Source of the DNA: Gnetum montanum
Lineage: Eukaryota > Streptophyta > Gnetopsida > Gnetales > Gnetaceae
DNA: 64,000 nucleotides
Assembly (NCBI GenBank): GCA_015680685.1
Contig: MNCI01003975.1
Location: 1,896,704 to 1,960,703, forward strand
Direction of reading: 5' to 3'
Made by a program: the position numbers and the translations under genes
Part shown: positions 22,910 to 34,999 of the stretch, in pieces
Layout: each line of letters starts with the position of its first letter
Position numbering within the stretch: position 1 is the stretch's first letter
The notes under the pieces: generated by a model
Seen by the model: the letters and a program-made list of their open reading frames with translations, nothing else
What the model was told of the DNA's origin: nothing
Database searches by the model: none

Positions 22910-25700
22910 TTGATCCTTCTTTGTTGATGTTTTGAGGATTGACTTAAGAGACATCAATAAAGAATGAAAAACATTGATATATGTTTATAATCAATGCTCT
23001 ATCTCCATGCTTGATTTTGCAGTTGTCGAACTATGTCTAGAAGTGCTTGTGATGGTGAAACAAGGTTACAAAGAGATGTTGAGAATTTGGGATGAGATAA
23101 TGACTAGAGTAGTGATCAGAAAATAGTAACATGGGTTAACAAAGAATTCCAAATATTGACATCATGATTATGGTATGGCAGTAACATGTTTGCTGATCGA
23201 AGAGGTCTTTATGATTTGTGCTTAAACTACTAGTTATTCGGTAATGTGTTAGAGGAACTAGCACTCCACTCTTGGGCTTCTTTGGCCATTTGGCTTCTCC
23301 CTTTTATTCATTTGGAGTTGTTGATTTGACTTTAGGATTCATTGGTCTCTTGGCTTTCTTGGCAATTTACTTCCCCCCTCCTTTCTTAAGGGGTGAAACA
23401 TTTATTGGATTTCATTTCCAAGGCTAAATTTTGTTAATTTTCCTCATTGAATGAGATGTGTTACATTCAATGAACTTGAAGGTAGAGTATGTCAAAGGAG
23501 ATGTCATGTGGTCATAGTGAATGAATGCCAAACATAGGTCTTCGTTGTTATTAGAGTAAGAAAGACTATAATTTGGGCTACAGGGTTATGGCTTGGGAGG
23601 GAAATTAGAAGTGATGTGAAGCAAGCACTTCTAGCATAGTTGGACAAGGTAACAAAATCTTGTGTGTTGAGGTTGCATGGTAATTTACTACTACAATGAG
23701 TTGCATCCTTTTGATGACTGCAGGATTCATCCTACAAGAACAACTCTAAGATAATAAGAAAATAAGTCAAAGAATACATGTGTTTACAACAAGCTACATA
23801 TGGTTATAAGTAGATGTAGGCCATTATTTGTTATAACTAGTGGAGCATGAGACCTTTGCTTTATGCTTTGTAGATTTAGAAAAAGTTTGTACTGTTTGAG
23901 ATGTCAAAAAGAGATATGATGTCATGTAGGCTTGCTTGTTATAGGGCATAGGAGTTGTTCATGCCATTCGTACTCATTCAAACCTATAAGCAAAGGCTAG
24001 TAACACTAAAATTAATTGTGTTAATGTTAGATGTAATTAATGCCATGCGAAGGTTCTAGTGTTATCTTATAGGGTTTTGATGATGTTTGATCAAATTGAG
24101 GTTCTTGTGAGAAACTTGATTTTAGAGTTTTCTCCTCACCATTGGGGGATTTGATCAATGACTTTATTGTGGTGTTTTGGATCTCAAGGTCTAGAGTAGT
24201 TAGGCCATTTCATGACATTAAGGCTAGATAGTTAAAGGCTTATAGGCTCTTAGGTTAGGCATTTAAGGGAAACTTGGTTAAACAACATCATCATAAAGGT
24301 CTACTTGGGCTCAAAGGTTAGTCATATTACTTTCTTATCTCTATAGCTTAACTTTGCATACCAACAGAAATACATTAAATGGAATCCACATGATATAATT
24401 GTTAATCAATAATGCCAAATATTGTAATAATAGAGTGAAATAAGACCATATAAGGTCAAAGCAAAGTAAAATAAGGCTAAATGAGGCAAGGTAGGGTTGC
24501 TGCTAGGTAAAACAAGGTAAGATAAGGTAAAAGTGAAGTAAAAATAAGGTAAACTGAAGTAAAAATAAGATTAAAACAAAAAAAAATATGGCAAACAAGG
24601 CTAAACAAGGTTAAAATAATATCAATTAATTAAATTTAATATTATTTTAGTCATTTTGTATTTAAGATAACAAAAAATCTAATAAAATAAGCTACAAATT
24701 ATTAAAATTAGGGTATAAATTATTAAAATTAGGGAAAATAGACTTTAAAGTGTTAAATTAATGGGTTTTCATAGTCAAACCAAATTGGAAAAGCCAAAAA
24801 TTTCTACTTCCTAGCACATAGAGGCCATGGTTAGTTTTAGGTCCAGGTGCAATGTATCTAGTCAATCCTCCCACCACTTTTCTTACATGTAGCATATGGA
24901 TAAAAAAATAAAAAATTATCTTTATTTATTTTTATTTTCATGTTTTTTAGGGTTTGGAAAAGAAAATTAGTAGTTTTTTGCCTTACACACTACCATATGC
25001 TATGTAGCATGTGGAACTCAGATTTTTAGCATATGTTTTTTAGGGTTTGGAAAAGAAAATTAGTAATTTTTTATGTACTATATGATTGCCCACACACTAT
25101 GTATCATATGGAATCAAAAATAGTAAATTTTATGTGTTCATATGCTACCTCTACGCACTACATAGTGTATGGAACTTGCTTGCTAGCGCGAGAAATCAAG
25201 AATAGAATTTTGTAAGGCTTGGTAGTTAGATGATATAACACAAGACTTAACCTCATTAACACCAACCTAGGGCATCTCTACAATGGACCAAGGAGGAGGT
25301 CATTCATGCCATGCCATGGTCACAGAAGGTGTAGGAGGTGATGGAGAGCTTATGCAGACTTGGGCAAGCACGTGCCAGGCACCTACCACCATCGTCGGCA
25401 AGGGCAAGGAACAACATGAGCGTGGGTAGCATGGTGACAGGGATGAGAAGCAACAATAGGCAATGAATGACATTACAAGATGAAGCTATAGTACAAATGG
25501 TGATGCTTGGATTCACCTTAGGGATGCCATGCCATAGCCACAACCACTCCTGGCCCTTCTATTCCCATGGACATTGCAACCATTCCTAAGGAACTTGTGG
25601 CCTTGTGTAGGCCTACATGCCCTACAGGCCACATAGCCTTAGATGGTTTTCTTAATGGAAAAACCAAATACTCGTTACATTCAAAATCTATTTTTGCCTT
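22910..25700 (-). other. 3' internal part of G, no pol recognisable
   Basis: I searched both strands for YxDD, LPQG, integrase HHCC/DDE context and chromodomain-like tails and saw none. The region holds an imperfect AAGGTAAAATAAG-type simple repeat (24,420-24,610), a hairpin (AAAATAATAT / ATATTATTTT, 24,613-24,648) and a two-copy repeat of TTTAGGGTTTGGAAAAGAAA (about 24,945 and 25,040). GTGTGTGGAA-like words also occur, as in the LTR. Confidence 0.55.
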
Positions 25701-25719
25701 AATATGCGTTAAATATCAA

Positions 25720-26290
25720 CATTTCATATGGTCATGCCTTGATATGTTGTCCCTACCTCATTAACCATGAATTCAGAAGGATTCGAGGCATTTAATTTAA
25801 TCCCTTTTTGCAATAAAGAGAGTAGATGATGTGAGCCATCATCACTCATCTCTATTGATTTTTTGGTAGAATATTTTTCATCCACATCAATATAATTTTC
25901 ATTAGAGTTGGTTTTCAATCTATTGAAATGTTCACTTACTTCAGTAATTATTGGCTATTCAAAATCTTCACATTAATAAATTTCCTTGATAATCAAGAAG
26001 TCCTAGATAGCATATGATCTTTCTTATTCAAGAAATCAAAATATTAATGTTAGTTGTAATGGCACTGGGAATTGAATCTTCATTATGTAAAGCATGTGCA
26101 TCAGCAATTTCATTATAAACATTTACTTTTGTAGAAGTTTTCATACCATTCTCAATATCCTCCAAAGATGGTCCAAGAGGTATTGGAATAACTCTTCCTA
26201 AATTATGATGGGAGAAAATAGATGCTAAAGGATTACTTGGTGTATTACTGGCATCATTCCTAGATTCCTCTTGAGTATGAAACTAGTGAG
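25720..26290 (-). pseudogene. pol linker relic of element G
   Basis: Minus-strand frames ASIFSHHNLGRVIPIPLGPS and SLEDIENGMKTSTKVNVYNE, and further on VSEHFNRLKTNSNENYIDVD, look like the variable region between protease and reverse transcriptase in gypsy polyproteins. The recognisable frame stops near 25,726 and the RT that should follow is absent. Identification is by position and style only. Confidence 0.35.
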
Positions 26291-26608
26291 AAAAAAAGTG
26301 TATGAATCCTTTTAAACTATTCTCTCAGTATTTTTTTATAGAATATGTTAGACATGAATATTCATGTGGCTTTTCATGCTTTAATATGTTTTAATTGATC
26401 TTTATGTTTTTCTATTATTTTACATTTTATGTAGCAATGTATTCAAGTCACAAGTTAAAACAAAAGTGAAATGCAAAGCTAACAAGTAAAATTTTGACAA
26501 TGCAACATTATGGGATGAAAATTGTAAAATGTGACATAATTGTAAACGATGCAACAAAGAAAATAAGTTGTAATGCATGGGTAAGGGAAAGAAAGGGATG
26601 CCACATAT

Positions 26609-26800
26609 TTACTAGTTTTAGGCCCTAGAAGACCATTGTGTCACTAGTTTTAGGCCTTGGTAGGCTATTATCTTGCTAGTTTTAGGCCTTAGTGGGCCAT
26701 TGTCTTGCTAGTTTTGGGCCTTAGTGGGCCATTTTCTTGCCAATTTTAGGCTTTGATAGGCTATTTTCTTGCTAATTTTAGGCCTTGGTGGGCCATGTCT
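26609..26800. repeat. Six-unit tandem array with exact 32-bp period
   Basis: Units at 26609, 26641, 26673, 26705, 26737 and 26769 are each exactly 32 bp with no indels. All carry (C)TAxTTTTAGGCCT-like sequence followed by a GGGCCAT or GGCTAT block. The repeats abut, so this is not a CRISPR array. The period is not a multiple of 3, so it is unlikely to encode peptide repeats. Confidence 0.92.
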
Positions 26801-27099
26801 ACACTTATTTAGCAAGTATGGGATAACATCAAAGAGCATATAGTGATAAAATAAACAACAAAACATGATACAAGGCTACAAAAGTAAGCAAATGTTTATT
26901 GATAATAGAGGGGATAAGATGCTTAAGATGGGTTTTTCACTTGATTTCTAATAGATTAAGAGGATTCTTTTGTACAATCCTACTCTCATCATTCCTCCCA
27001 TTTGATATGGTGATCAACAAATGTTTTCATTGGTAGTTTAGTGTTGTAGCATTAGAAACATTCTTATTGTTCTAATTTTTGGTGTTGTTTTTGGCCCTA

Positions 27100-27570
27100 G
27101 CTTGTGTGTCAGGAGTTTCTTGAAAATCCACCTTTAAACCTTGTTCAACATTGACATTGTTGACTAATGATAGAGATATGTTGTTCCCATGAATTACAAT
27201 CTCACCACCCTCATATGGCAAGTGAATCTTCTAATGTATAGGAAATGGGACTACTTGAAGTTTAGTCAACCATGGCCTTCCTAGGCTCAAGTTAAACCCT
27301 GGTATTTCTTCAACCACTAGAAAGTTGGTAGATATGGAAAACTATTCCACAACCATGAAATAGAAGAAGATAGAACCTCAAATTGCTACTTGTTTTCTAT
27401 TGAATGACTTAAGTATTAAGGTAGAGGTTTCTCAGATGTTTTTGGTTATGCTTATTTTCTCAATGACGGTGTATGGTATTACTTTGGTTGCCACCCCATC
27501 ATCCACATGAACAAAATAAACCTTATACTTGTCAACATGTATGATAATGAGGAGAGGAGAAGATAACACT
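27100..27570 (-). pseudogene. Retropepsin-like region of element G
   Basis: The minus-strand frame shows YFVHVDDGVATKVIPYTVIE, then FNRKQVAI with a GSIFFYFMV stretch, then FLVVEEIPGFNLSLGRPWL and VPFPIHxKIHLPYEGGEIVI. This is the gypsy retropepsin layout (xxVDDGSxxNVxPxxxxEKLGI ... IPxxYNLLLGRPWxHxxxAVPSSLHQxxKF). The catalytic DTG/DSG position reads VDDG, a variant common in plant gypsy relics. Several stops make it a pseudogene. Confidence 0.65.
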
Positions 27571-28439
27571 TCTCCATTTCATAAGTCAATCTTTACCTCA
27601 CTATCATGGATGTTGAGCATGGGTTGATGCTCATTTTCCTTAAGCAAGGTTTCCTCAATGATAGAATGGATGGATTTTTTGTTGGTAAGCATGTTTTTGC
27701 TTACATCAATAGTAGTCAACACTTGGGCTAGTGCATCTCTATGAGTAGGAGAGGTCATGACTAGGTCATATAGGTTCATCAACATGTTCTTTTATTTCAA
27801 GGGCCACCTGGCTTATTTCATTTTTGTAAGGAAATTCTTTTCCTTGATGTGTGATCTTTTAGCCTTGATGGTCTTAATTTCCTCCATTCTTCCTAGAATT
27901 TTTTACTTAGATTTTAATGTATGTGGCTTGGATCCCTTGTTCATGGATGTAGCTAAACTTGGTGTAGGTTTTGGTGAATCAACTTATTTCCAAGCCTTTT
28001 ATTATTGTTTACCTTTAGTTGATTTAGTTGATGGTTTGACTACAAGTTGTTTTCATCATTTTTGTGGTGGCTTTTAGTTGATTGTTGAGTTATTGGCCAT
28101 AATAGGTAAGATTTGGTCATGGGTTGTTACAAGTTTTCTTATTGAAGGTGGAGGAACCTAGATAACAAATTTTTTTCTAGCCTTAGAAGGATTAGCAATG
28201 TTTGGTCTGGGTTGTTATGTTAATGTCATTGAAGGTAGGACACATATGATAAAAGGATGCTTATGAGCTAAAGGTGGTTGTTCCTTGATGATGAAGGGGG
28301 TTTTTGGCTTTATGTTTTAGGATGAGTACTAGTTGGTGGTACTTTGATGAAAAATGGTTCTCTAAGAGGGTTAGACCACTTAGTTGATGTGAATGAGGCT
28401 ATAGTATAAGAGTTATTATTGGAATTTGGAGAGTTGAGC

Positions 28440-29600
28440 TCATTTAACACCATCTCTTCATGTTAATCATCTTCTGTATGTCATCTTTCAAGGCTAGGCA
28501 GAAATCCGTAGCGATTTCATGATAATGGAAAAACATGTCTAGTTTGAAGTAATTTGGTAGTTTTAGATCATCTTCAGTCGCTATCATTGGATCTCTAGCT
28601 ATGTGACAAAGACAATTGCTCCTCTTACATGCTTTCTTAGATAGTTGCTTATGTTGTATATGATTGTCTTGAAGCAACTATTCTAAAAGCTCAGAGGGCT
28701 TCATACAAGACCAAGTGTACTTAGTCCTATCTTTCTATCTAAAGTTTGGTCTTGGTTGATTTGGGATGTAGGAGGTAGACAATTGTGACAAGTCAGAAGA
28801 TGTGTTACATGGCGGTGATCCCTACCTTTCTGCTTGTTTTGAATCTTTTGTTACTACAACCATAGTTCTTTGTTGTTGCTTAGTTTTCTCACTATCTTTT
28901 TTTACATGTTGATTTTTATAGGCCACGTAGGTTAGATCTTTACTAGCCTTAGTTGCTTTCTTGATGTTATTAGTTTGAAAAAAGGCTTGGCCTAGTGATC
29001 AGGGCTCCAAGGAGTAAAGATTTATCTTAATAAAGTCATTAACAACTTTCTTGAAGATAGCCAAAAGATGGATTTCAAAGATAGGTTCTAGAACCTCATT
29101 GAGTGTTGAATTCCATATCTAGATGAACCTTTGAATTGGTTCAAGTGACCCCTATCTCACCTTCATAAATTAGTTTGATGTTGTATCTAGCTTCAAGTTG
29201 TATTTGAAGTCGTTGAAAAATTGGTTTATCATGTATTCAAGGGAAGAGATAGGACCTCTAGGCAAGGTTTGATACCAATCTAAATTCTTTCCCTTAAGGA
29301 ACATAGGGAAAATACATAGTATTGTATGTGGCCAAGCTTGTAATAGGAGGAACTCAAAGTGGAAGGTGATCAAACATGCGTTAGGATTTTCTTCATCATT
29401 GTATTTGGTGAAGTTTGGTATAGGCATGCCTACAGGTATGGTTATTTGAGGAACAATAAGACTTATGGGATCATCCTGGTAGAAGTCTATAACCTTCACC
29501 ATTTGTGTTGTACTAGATTTAAGCTTCCATAGCTCTTTAGTAAGTTCTTAGATCATTTGGAAGGCTTGATTCAAGACATGGGGCATCTATGTAGGTTGCG
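28440..29600 (-). pseudogene. gag relic of element G
   Basis: The minus-strand segment 29,170-29,502 encodes a clear gypsy gag core: IPVGMPIPNFTKYNDEENPN, ACLITFHFEFLLLQAWPHTI and WYQTLPRGPISSLEYMINQF. Downstream at 28,444-28,677, FFHYHEIATDFCLALKDDIQ resembles the gag zinc knuckle plus helix usually written C-x-F/Y-H-x3-GH-x-T-x2-C-x2-LKxxIExLI, with key Cys/His partly lost. The same broken frame runs on towards the protease at 27,570. Gag would form the particle shell. Confidence 0.75.
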
Positions 29601-30583
29601 GTGTTTGTACTAATGGTTGAGGAGGAGAGTGAATGAATTAGACTATGCGATTGGCATTGGTATAGATGGTAGAGGTTATGTGAGCATCATCGTAGGTGGT
29701 TTGAACAAGGAGAAGGAGGTTTGAGTTGGTACATAAGGAATAAAGGGAGCAAAGGGAATGTAAGAAGCTTGTAAAGCTTGGGTTCCTGAAGAGGGATCCA
29801 TTGGGATGGAGAAAGAATGTGGTGTGAAAGATTCCATTGGTGATGATCACACGGAATAGCATTGAGTTGCAAAGGACATTGATGAGAATAATGAGGTAGA
29901 GTGGAACATAGGTTGAAACTAGTGTGCAATAATGACAAGTACTAGCTTGAACATGATAGGATATAAGGGGGTAGATTGGGCAATCTAATCCATAGAGGAT
30001 ATGAGACATGTGGAGTTAGGGATAGTTTCCTCCAAAGTCAAGCATTGTAAGAGGTTCCCTACAAAAATATCTAGTTCATACTCTACCTCAAACTCATCCT
30101 ATTCCTATTGGTTTTTATCTAAGCTAGTCTCCTCACTCACCTCCTCTACATCTACTAGTTGTGCTAGAATATGCATATGGAACTTAGTTTGATTTGGTCA
30201 TAGGAGGAGGGGATATACTTTTCATTTTTGTGGATTATTTCAAATTAATGTTTTAATTTCAACTATTTGTGAAAGATAAGAAAGCTAGTTTGAATCATAG
30301 CATAAATGAATTTATAATATTCTTCATTGATATTCATATAAGATGGTTCTAGCCCCATCTACCTAAGGGATAGTCTCTACTCCATAATAGCTAGATTCTT
30401 AGGATCATAGATGTAGATAGGTTCTTAGTATGAGGCCATGTGTGCAAGATTATGAGATAGAATTATGGATGTAAAAGGCATAAACCAAAGAATTAGTCAA
30501 AGTGATAAAAGGTTTTTAAAGTTTCTAATGTTTAAACAAGTTTTAGGTTTGTAGCATGTAAAGCCCATAGCATATGGAGCTTC
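29601..30583 (-). other. gag N-terminal or leader region of element G
   Basis: Pro/Ser/His-rich frames on the minus strand (for example 29,638-30,009) lie upstream of the gag core. A candidate ATG (MKSISPPP) lies near 30,225. Stops are frequent, so the true N-terminus cannot be set. Confidence 0.4.
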
Positions 30584-30806
30584 AACATGTGAGACTGCAT
30601 AGTGTGTGAAAGTCTCAGCATGTGATACTACCCAGTATGTGGAAGTCTTAGTGTGTGAGATTGCCTAGCCCATGGAAGGCTTAGCATGTGAGACTACACA
30701 ATGTATGGAAGTCTTACTGTGTGAGACTACATAACATGTGAAAGCCTCAGCATGTGAGACTACATATTATGTTGAAGACTCAACATGTAAGATTGCATAG
30801 CAGAAT
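30584..30806. repeat. Tandem array with exact 33-bp period
   Basis: Six full units at 30584, 30617, 30650, 30683, 30716 and 30749, plus a partial one, each 33 bp without indels. The core is AGCATGTGAGACTACA followed by ATGTGGAAGTCTT-like sequence. On the minus strand the period keeps frame and gives related 11-residue units (K-T-S-T-x-x-V-V-S-H-A type) with two stops. The array sits in the 5' leader of element G. Confidence 0.9.
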
Positions 30807-31145
30807 TATAGCCTATGGAGATATAGTCTATTCAAACTATAGCATGTGGAATGAATAGGTTCTAAACAAGTTACAAGTGCAAAGTAATAATAAATTTTAA
30901 TATTTTTTCTTTAATTTCTTTTAGCTTATGAAGGGGAAATGACCAAAAGAAAACTACAAGGCACAAATGGTGAAAATAGGAATAATGATGTGCATTGCAA
31001 CTACAAAGGTAGTCTAGGGGGTTGTGGCAGTGTTGTGCACTATATTAGAAAAACTTAATTTTTATGCTTTAAAGTGTAGGGAATGGAAGCAGCACTGTGT
31101 ACTATGGCTAAAGAATTTAAAGTAAAAATTTTTGTAAACAAAATA

Positions 31146-31400
31146 GGTTGTAGGCTATATACTGGGTTTTAGGAAAACCTAACAATAATGTAAAAAGTTA
31201 AACAAAGCAAGATTGATTGTAGGCCACACATTGGATTTTGGGAAAATCCAAAAAAAAAAATTTAAAATTAAACAAAGTAAGGTTGGTTGCAGGTCACACA
31301 TTAGGTTTTGGAAATATCCAAAACAAAATTTAAAGTTACTACAAGTAATATTAATTGTAGGGACACATGCTGGGTTTTGGAAAAATCAAAAATAAACTTT
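31146..31400. repeat. Tandem array of about 68-70 bp in the leader of G
   Basis: About four diverged units, each with TTGTAGG-CACACATTGGGTTTTGG-AAAATCCAAA and then AAAGTTAAACAAAG. It lies just inside the primer-site end of element G. Confidence 0.8.
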
Positions 31401-31489
31401 CATTGCATGAGATAGGCTCATAGGCTAAGGCCAATGCTAATGGAAAGACTTTACAGCAAGCTTTAGCAAAGAAGTTAGGTAGAGTCATT

Positions 31490-31507
31490 CTTTCTAGCTC
31501 TAGAAAT
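31490..31507 (-). other. Decayed primer-binding site of element G
   Basis: Directly after the 5' LTR end (CTACA), the minus strand reads ATTTCTAGAGCTAG. This matches most of GGTATCAGAGCTAG, the initiator tRNA-Met site plus following bases common in plant retroelements. The decay makes this tentative. Confidence 0.4.
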
Positions 31508-32648
31508 TGTAGTGATGGAAAAAATTCAATGTTGAAGGATAACAAATTTCCATGTGAAACAATTTAGATCGTAGATCCATAGGTCTTGGAAAGGACCTCA
31601 AAGCACCTCAAATGATCTTGTTGATGGATTGAGGACTTAGAAGTTTGTTATCAAATTGAAAATAGTGAAAATGGATGATAAAATGTGTAACAAGCAGAGC
31701 CAACATTGACATAATGTTGCAGAAAATAAGCAGGAACATATGTTAAAAACATTGCAACTTCTATATTAATTCACAAAAAAATACAGGTGTATACAGTATA
31801 ATATATGGAAATATATTTCTTCCATTTTTTCTTACAAAATACTGATGAAAATTTGATGTATGGATGAGTAGTGTGCATTTTGCAGTCCTCCCAAATGTAC
31901 CTAGTTTGGTTGTTTTATTTGCAACTAGTTCTTGGTATCTCTAGTAATATGCTCTTGAAGACTTCTCTAGACTCTTAGATTTATCTTCTTCCAAAAATCT
32001 CAAGTTTGGGGAATTGCAAAGTCATCAAAAATTCCTTACAATGAAGAAAATTTTAATTTAAATAGGCTATGGAGGTCCTAATTTTTTCTAGTTAATTCTG
32101 CCATGATTGTTGATAGATTTCTCGCAAATTCTACAACTATTCTAGATATATTTTGTACCATATGGGTAACTTTAACTAGTTTATGCCTTTACACACCATT
32201 CCCACATGTTTCCTAGCATGTGAAACTAGGGTGTCTATGGAATGAAAGCCCAAATCCTACACATTACTTGCAAATGTTGCATAGTGTGTGAAGTGAAAAT
32301 ACCAAATTTTTGTAGCTTGTGGAACATTTTTAACCCTCATAAGCTAGAATACATTGAATTTGTAGCTTGTGGAGCATTTTTTTTTGGCTTCCACAAGCTA
32401 AGATATAAGGCATTTGTATCTTGTGGAGCATTTTTAACCTCCACAAGTTATAATACATGAGATCTACAATGTGTGGGTTGCATATCTTAATTTTTACATT
32501 AAAAACTATCTTAAATTCAATCAATACGAGGCTATGATGCAAAAAAAATAAGGAAATTGCTTAAGCCTTTATATTTCCACCAAATTACAATCAAAATTTT
32601 GGCTATGATCTTTCACACTACAACATGAATTTTCTTTGAGGTGTTGCA
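31508..32648 (-). repeat. 5' LTR of element G
   Basis: This 1.14 kb direct partner of 21,800-22,909 starts (minus strand) TGCAACACCTCAAAG and ends ATCACTACA. Three hairpins with TAGCTTGTGGA / TCCACAAGCTA-type arms sit at 32,313-32,346, 32,363-32,400 and 32,417-32,450. The other LTR keeps two. Confidence 0.85.
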
Positions 32649-34987
32649 ATCACAATCATGTCATAATGGATCCCTTGACAACTAGTATTCTAAGTATTAA
32701 GCATAATATGATAATCACACTACATCGAGTAATTGTGACTACCGACACATCCATACTCTATGTATAGCATGATATCATTGATATGAAAACTCATTAATCA
32801 TAATAATGTCTACAAGTCTTTTATTGGTCTTATTAAATTTATTATAAGTGCTAGTGCCTACCATCTCATTTGTAGACCTAGGACACTAACTTTTTGGAGG
32901 GTAAATTCTTGCATGTTTTAATATCCCAAGATTTCATACTAGCCATAGGCTATGCTTATACTCTCCTACTCTAAACATGAGGACTAAGATAGAAACCTTG
33001 TTAATTCATCCTAGTGGAGGTTTATCCAACTCCTCTAGTATGTGTCATCACAAGCTAGTGCATATACTTATGTTAGTGCCACTAACATGCATGCATACAT
33101 AATCATAAAAATCATCAAGATGCATATAACAATACAAGAATCAAATGATCAATATAACATACAACCATCATGACCCCAAAAAATCATTACTATAGACATC
33201 AAGTAAGTTTTAAGAAAATCATATAAGATATGTATCATAATACAAACATCACATGCCTATTGACAATAAGCAGCTAGTGCTACAAGCATCAAGAATAAGA
33301 AATAACATATCATAAGGATCATTACATCATATGCATGATACACACCAATCATTAAATACAAATCACTACTTACACATTCATATTAGGTGATTGCATTTAT
33401 CATAGTCATCAAATTCTAGTTTAAATACATAGAAGCTACATCAACCATGATGCTAACCATGACTTGCAAGTTACTTGTATTCATCATTTTCAAAGGATTA
33501 TGATCTCATTTTGGTTCATGATAAGCCCAAGCTCTACACAAAATAGTTATTATGATCTCACTATGGACACACCACATCTTTGTTCCACTCGTGATTTAAT
33601 AAAAATTTAGAATTAAAAATTACCTAGAACCTATTGTGGGTGAACTATGATTGACACCTCACCAACACTCCACCGTGATGTTACTATGAGGGTGTTGTAA
33701 CTTGTAATCATTATAAAATAGGTAAAAATATGCTTTACAACCATGATGCTACCTGAGAAACATCTATGTTCATAAAAAACTTAAACCATGATTGCATTGC
33801 GACACCTACAATAACTTGTTCTTGATGAAAAAGTGGTTGAATTGCATGATAGTCCATCCCATACATAAATTAGTCCAACAATGTACATAACATATCATGC
33901 ATAACATCCTAGATGATTAATAATGCAGCATCCATAGTCTTCTAGAAGTCTAGTTAAATTTCAATGTGTAATCATCAAATGTAATTACAAGAAAAATGCT
34001 TCAAACATTGGAGCATTTAAATTTAAAAAATTAATTAATCATCTAACACCTTCTACTGATCCTATTTGGCCCAAAAAAAATCCAATCATGCATAGAAATA
34101 TAACTACCAAAAATAGAATAAAGGTAAAATAATTTACTTCAAACTAAAAACCTACTAAAATTGAACTCTAAAACCTGAAGCACCAAAATGATCCTTACAA
34201 TGTTCTAGATTCTTCATAACTTGAATCAAATCCTCTTGATTGTAGCCTACCTAACACCAAATCTCTAACATTTTAGAATTTTTAAGAATTAGCTGAGAAA
34301 TGACTAAGAATGAAGAAGAAGAAACAAAAAGAAATTGGATTAGAGAGACTCAAGAATAGGAAAATTGACAAATGAAATATTTTCCAATCCTTCATTATGT
34401 ATATAACTCCTTTTACCTTAGTTCCAATTTTCTAAGATTTCTCCAATCATTTCCCCATCCTAACTAATATAGAAGGTTTCCATACTCTATAACACATACA
34501 TATAGTATCACATTAAAATACCAATTAAGCCCATGGACTCCATACTAGATCTATGATGTAATCATAAAGCTATATAAACATTCTAACATATCTCAACTAT
34601 TAACTTGACCAATCATGCATAATATATTTGACTTTATAAGACACTATAACATAGTCCATCAAGCATCTTTGAATGCTAGACTCATAAAGAACTCTTAAAA
34701 ATTATGTTCATAACATCATAACACATGGTCTAGGATCATACCTGCCCATAGTTTAGTCTTTTCCCATAACCTCTTATCCTACTAGTCGCAATAATAAGAT
34801 AGATATCTAGCAAGATCAATGTGCATAGTCACAATATCATGACATTATATATATTAAAATATTCATGAAGCTAATAAAATAGTATTAAAATATTCTAGCT
34901 AGCTAAATGATGCCATGACCTCCAATTGATATTATTTACATAGGTGCATGTAACATTATATCATGGGTGTTATGGTTATGGTTCACA
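32649..34987 (-). repeat. LTR of Ty3/gypsy element H (3' LTR, split by G)
   Basis: The minus-strand start is TGTGAACCATAACC at 34,987. It is preceded by a polypurine-like AGTGGGGAAGAA and, further upstream, by the gypsy integrase end at 35,000-35,176. That order (integrase end, polypurine tract, TG...) identifies a 3' LTR. It is homologous in inverse orientation to 18,600-20,860. The downstream part appears displaced to the left side of element G. Confidence 0.6.
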
Positions 34988-34999
34988 TTCTTCCCCACT

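Larger units (their letters stand above)
21800..32648 (-). mobile_element. Ty3/gypsy LTR retrotransposon G (gag-protease remains, no RT found)
   Basis: A 10.85 kb minus-strand element. LTRs are 31,508-32,648 (5') and 21,800-22,909 (3'), with ends TG(C/A)AACACC ... CTACA. After the 5' LTR, a decayed TGGTATCAGAGC-like primer site and a leader with two tandem arrays are followed by gag (about 28,440-29,600), a retropepsin-like region (27,100-27,570) and a Pro/Ser-rich linker (25,720-26,290). RT, RNase H and integrase should follow but are not recognisable in 22,910-25,700. AAAGAAGGATCAA just before the 3' LTR is a plausible polypurine tract. Gag and protease style (WYQTLPRGPISSLEYMINQF; IPGFNLxLGRPWL) are Ty3/gypsy. 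The element lies within the older LTR H. Confidence 0.85.

Noticed and set aside
25304-25543. 79-codon minus-strand frame with Cys/His/Leu-rich sequence
   Set aside because: No motif, and it lies in non-coding DNA of element G; it looks like a chance frame.
26609-26800. Regularly spaced repeats resembling a CRISPR array
   Set aside because: The units abut with no unique spacers, and the host is a plant; this is a simple tandem repeat.
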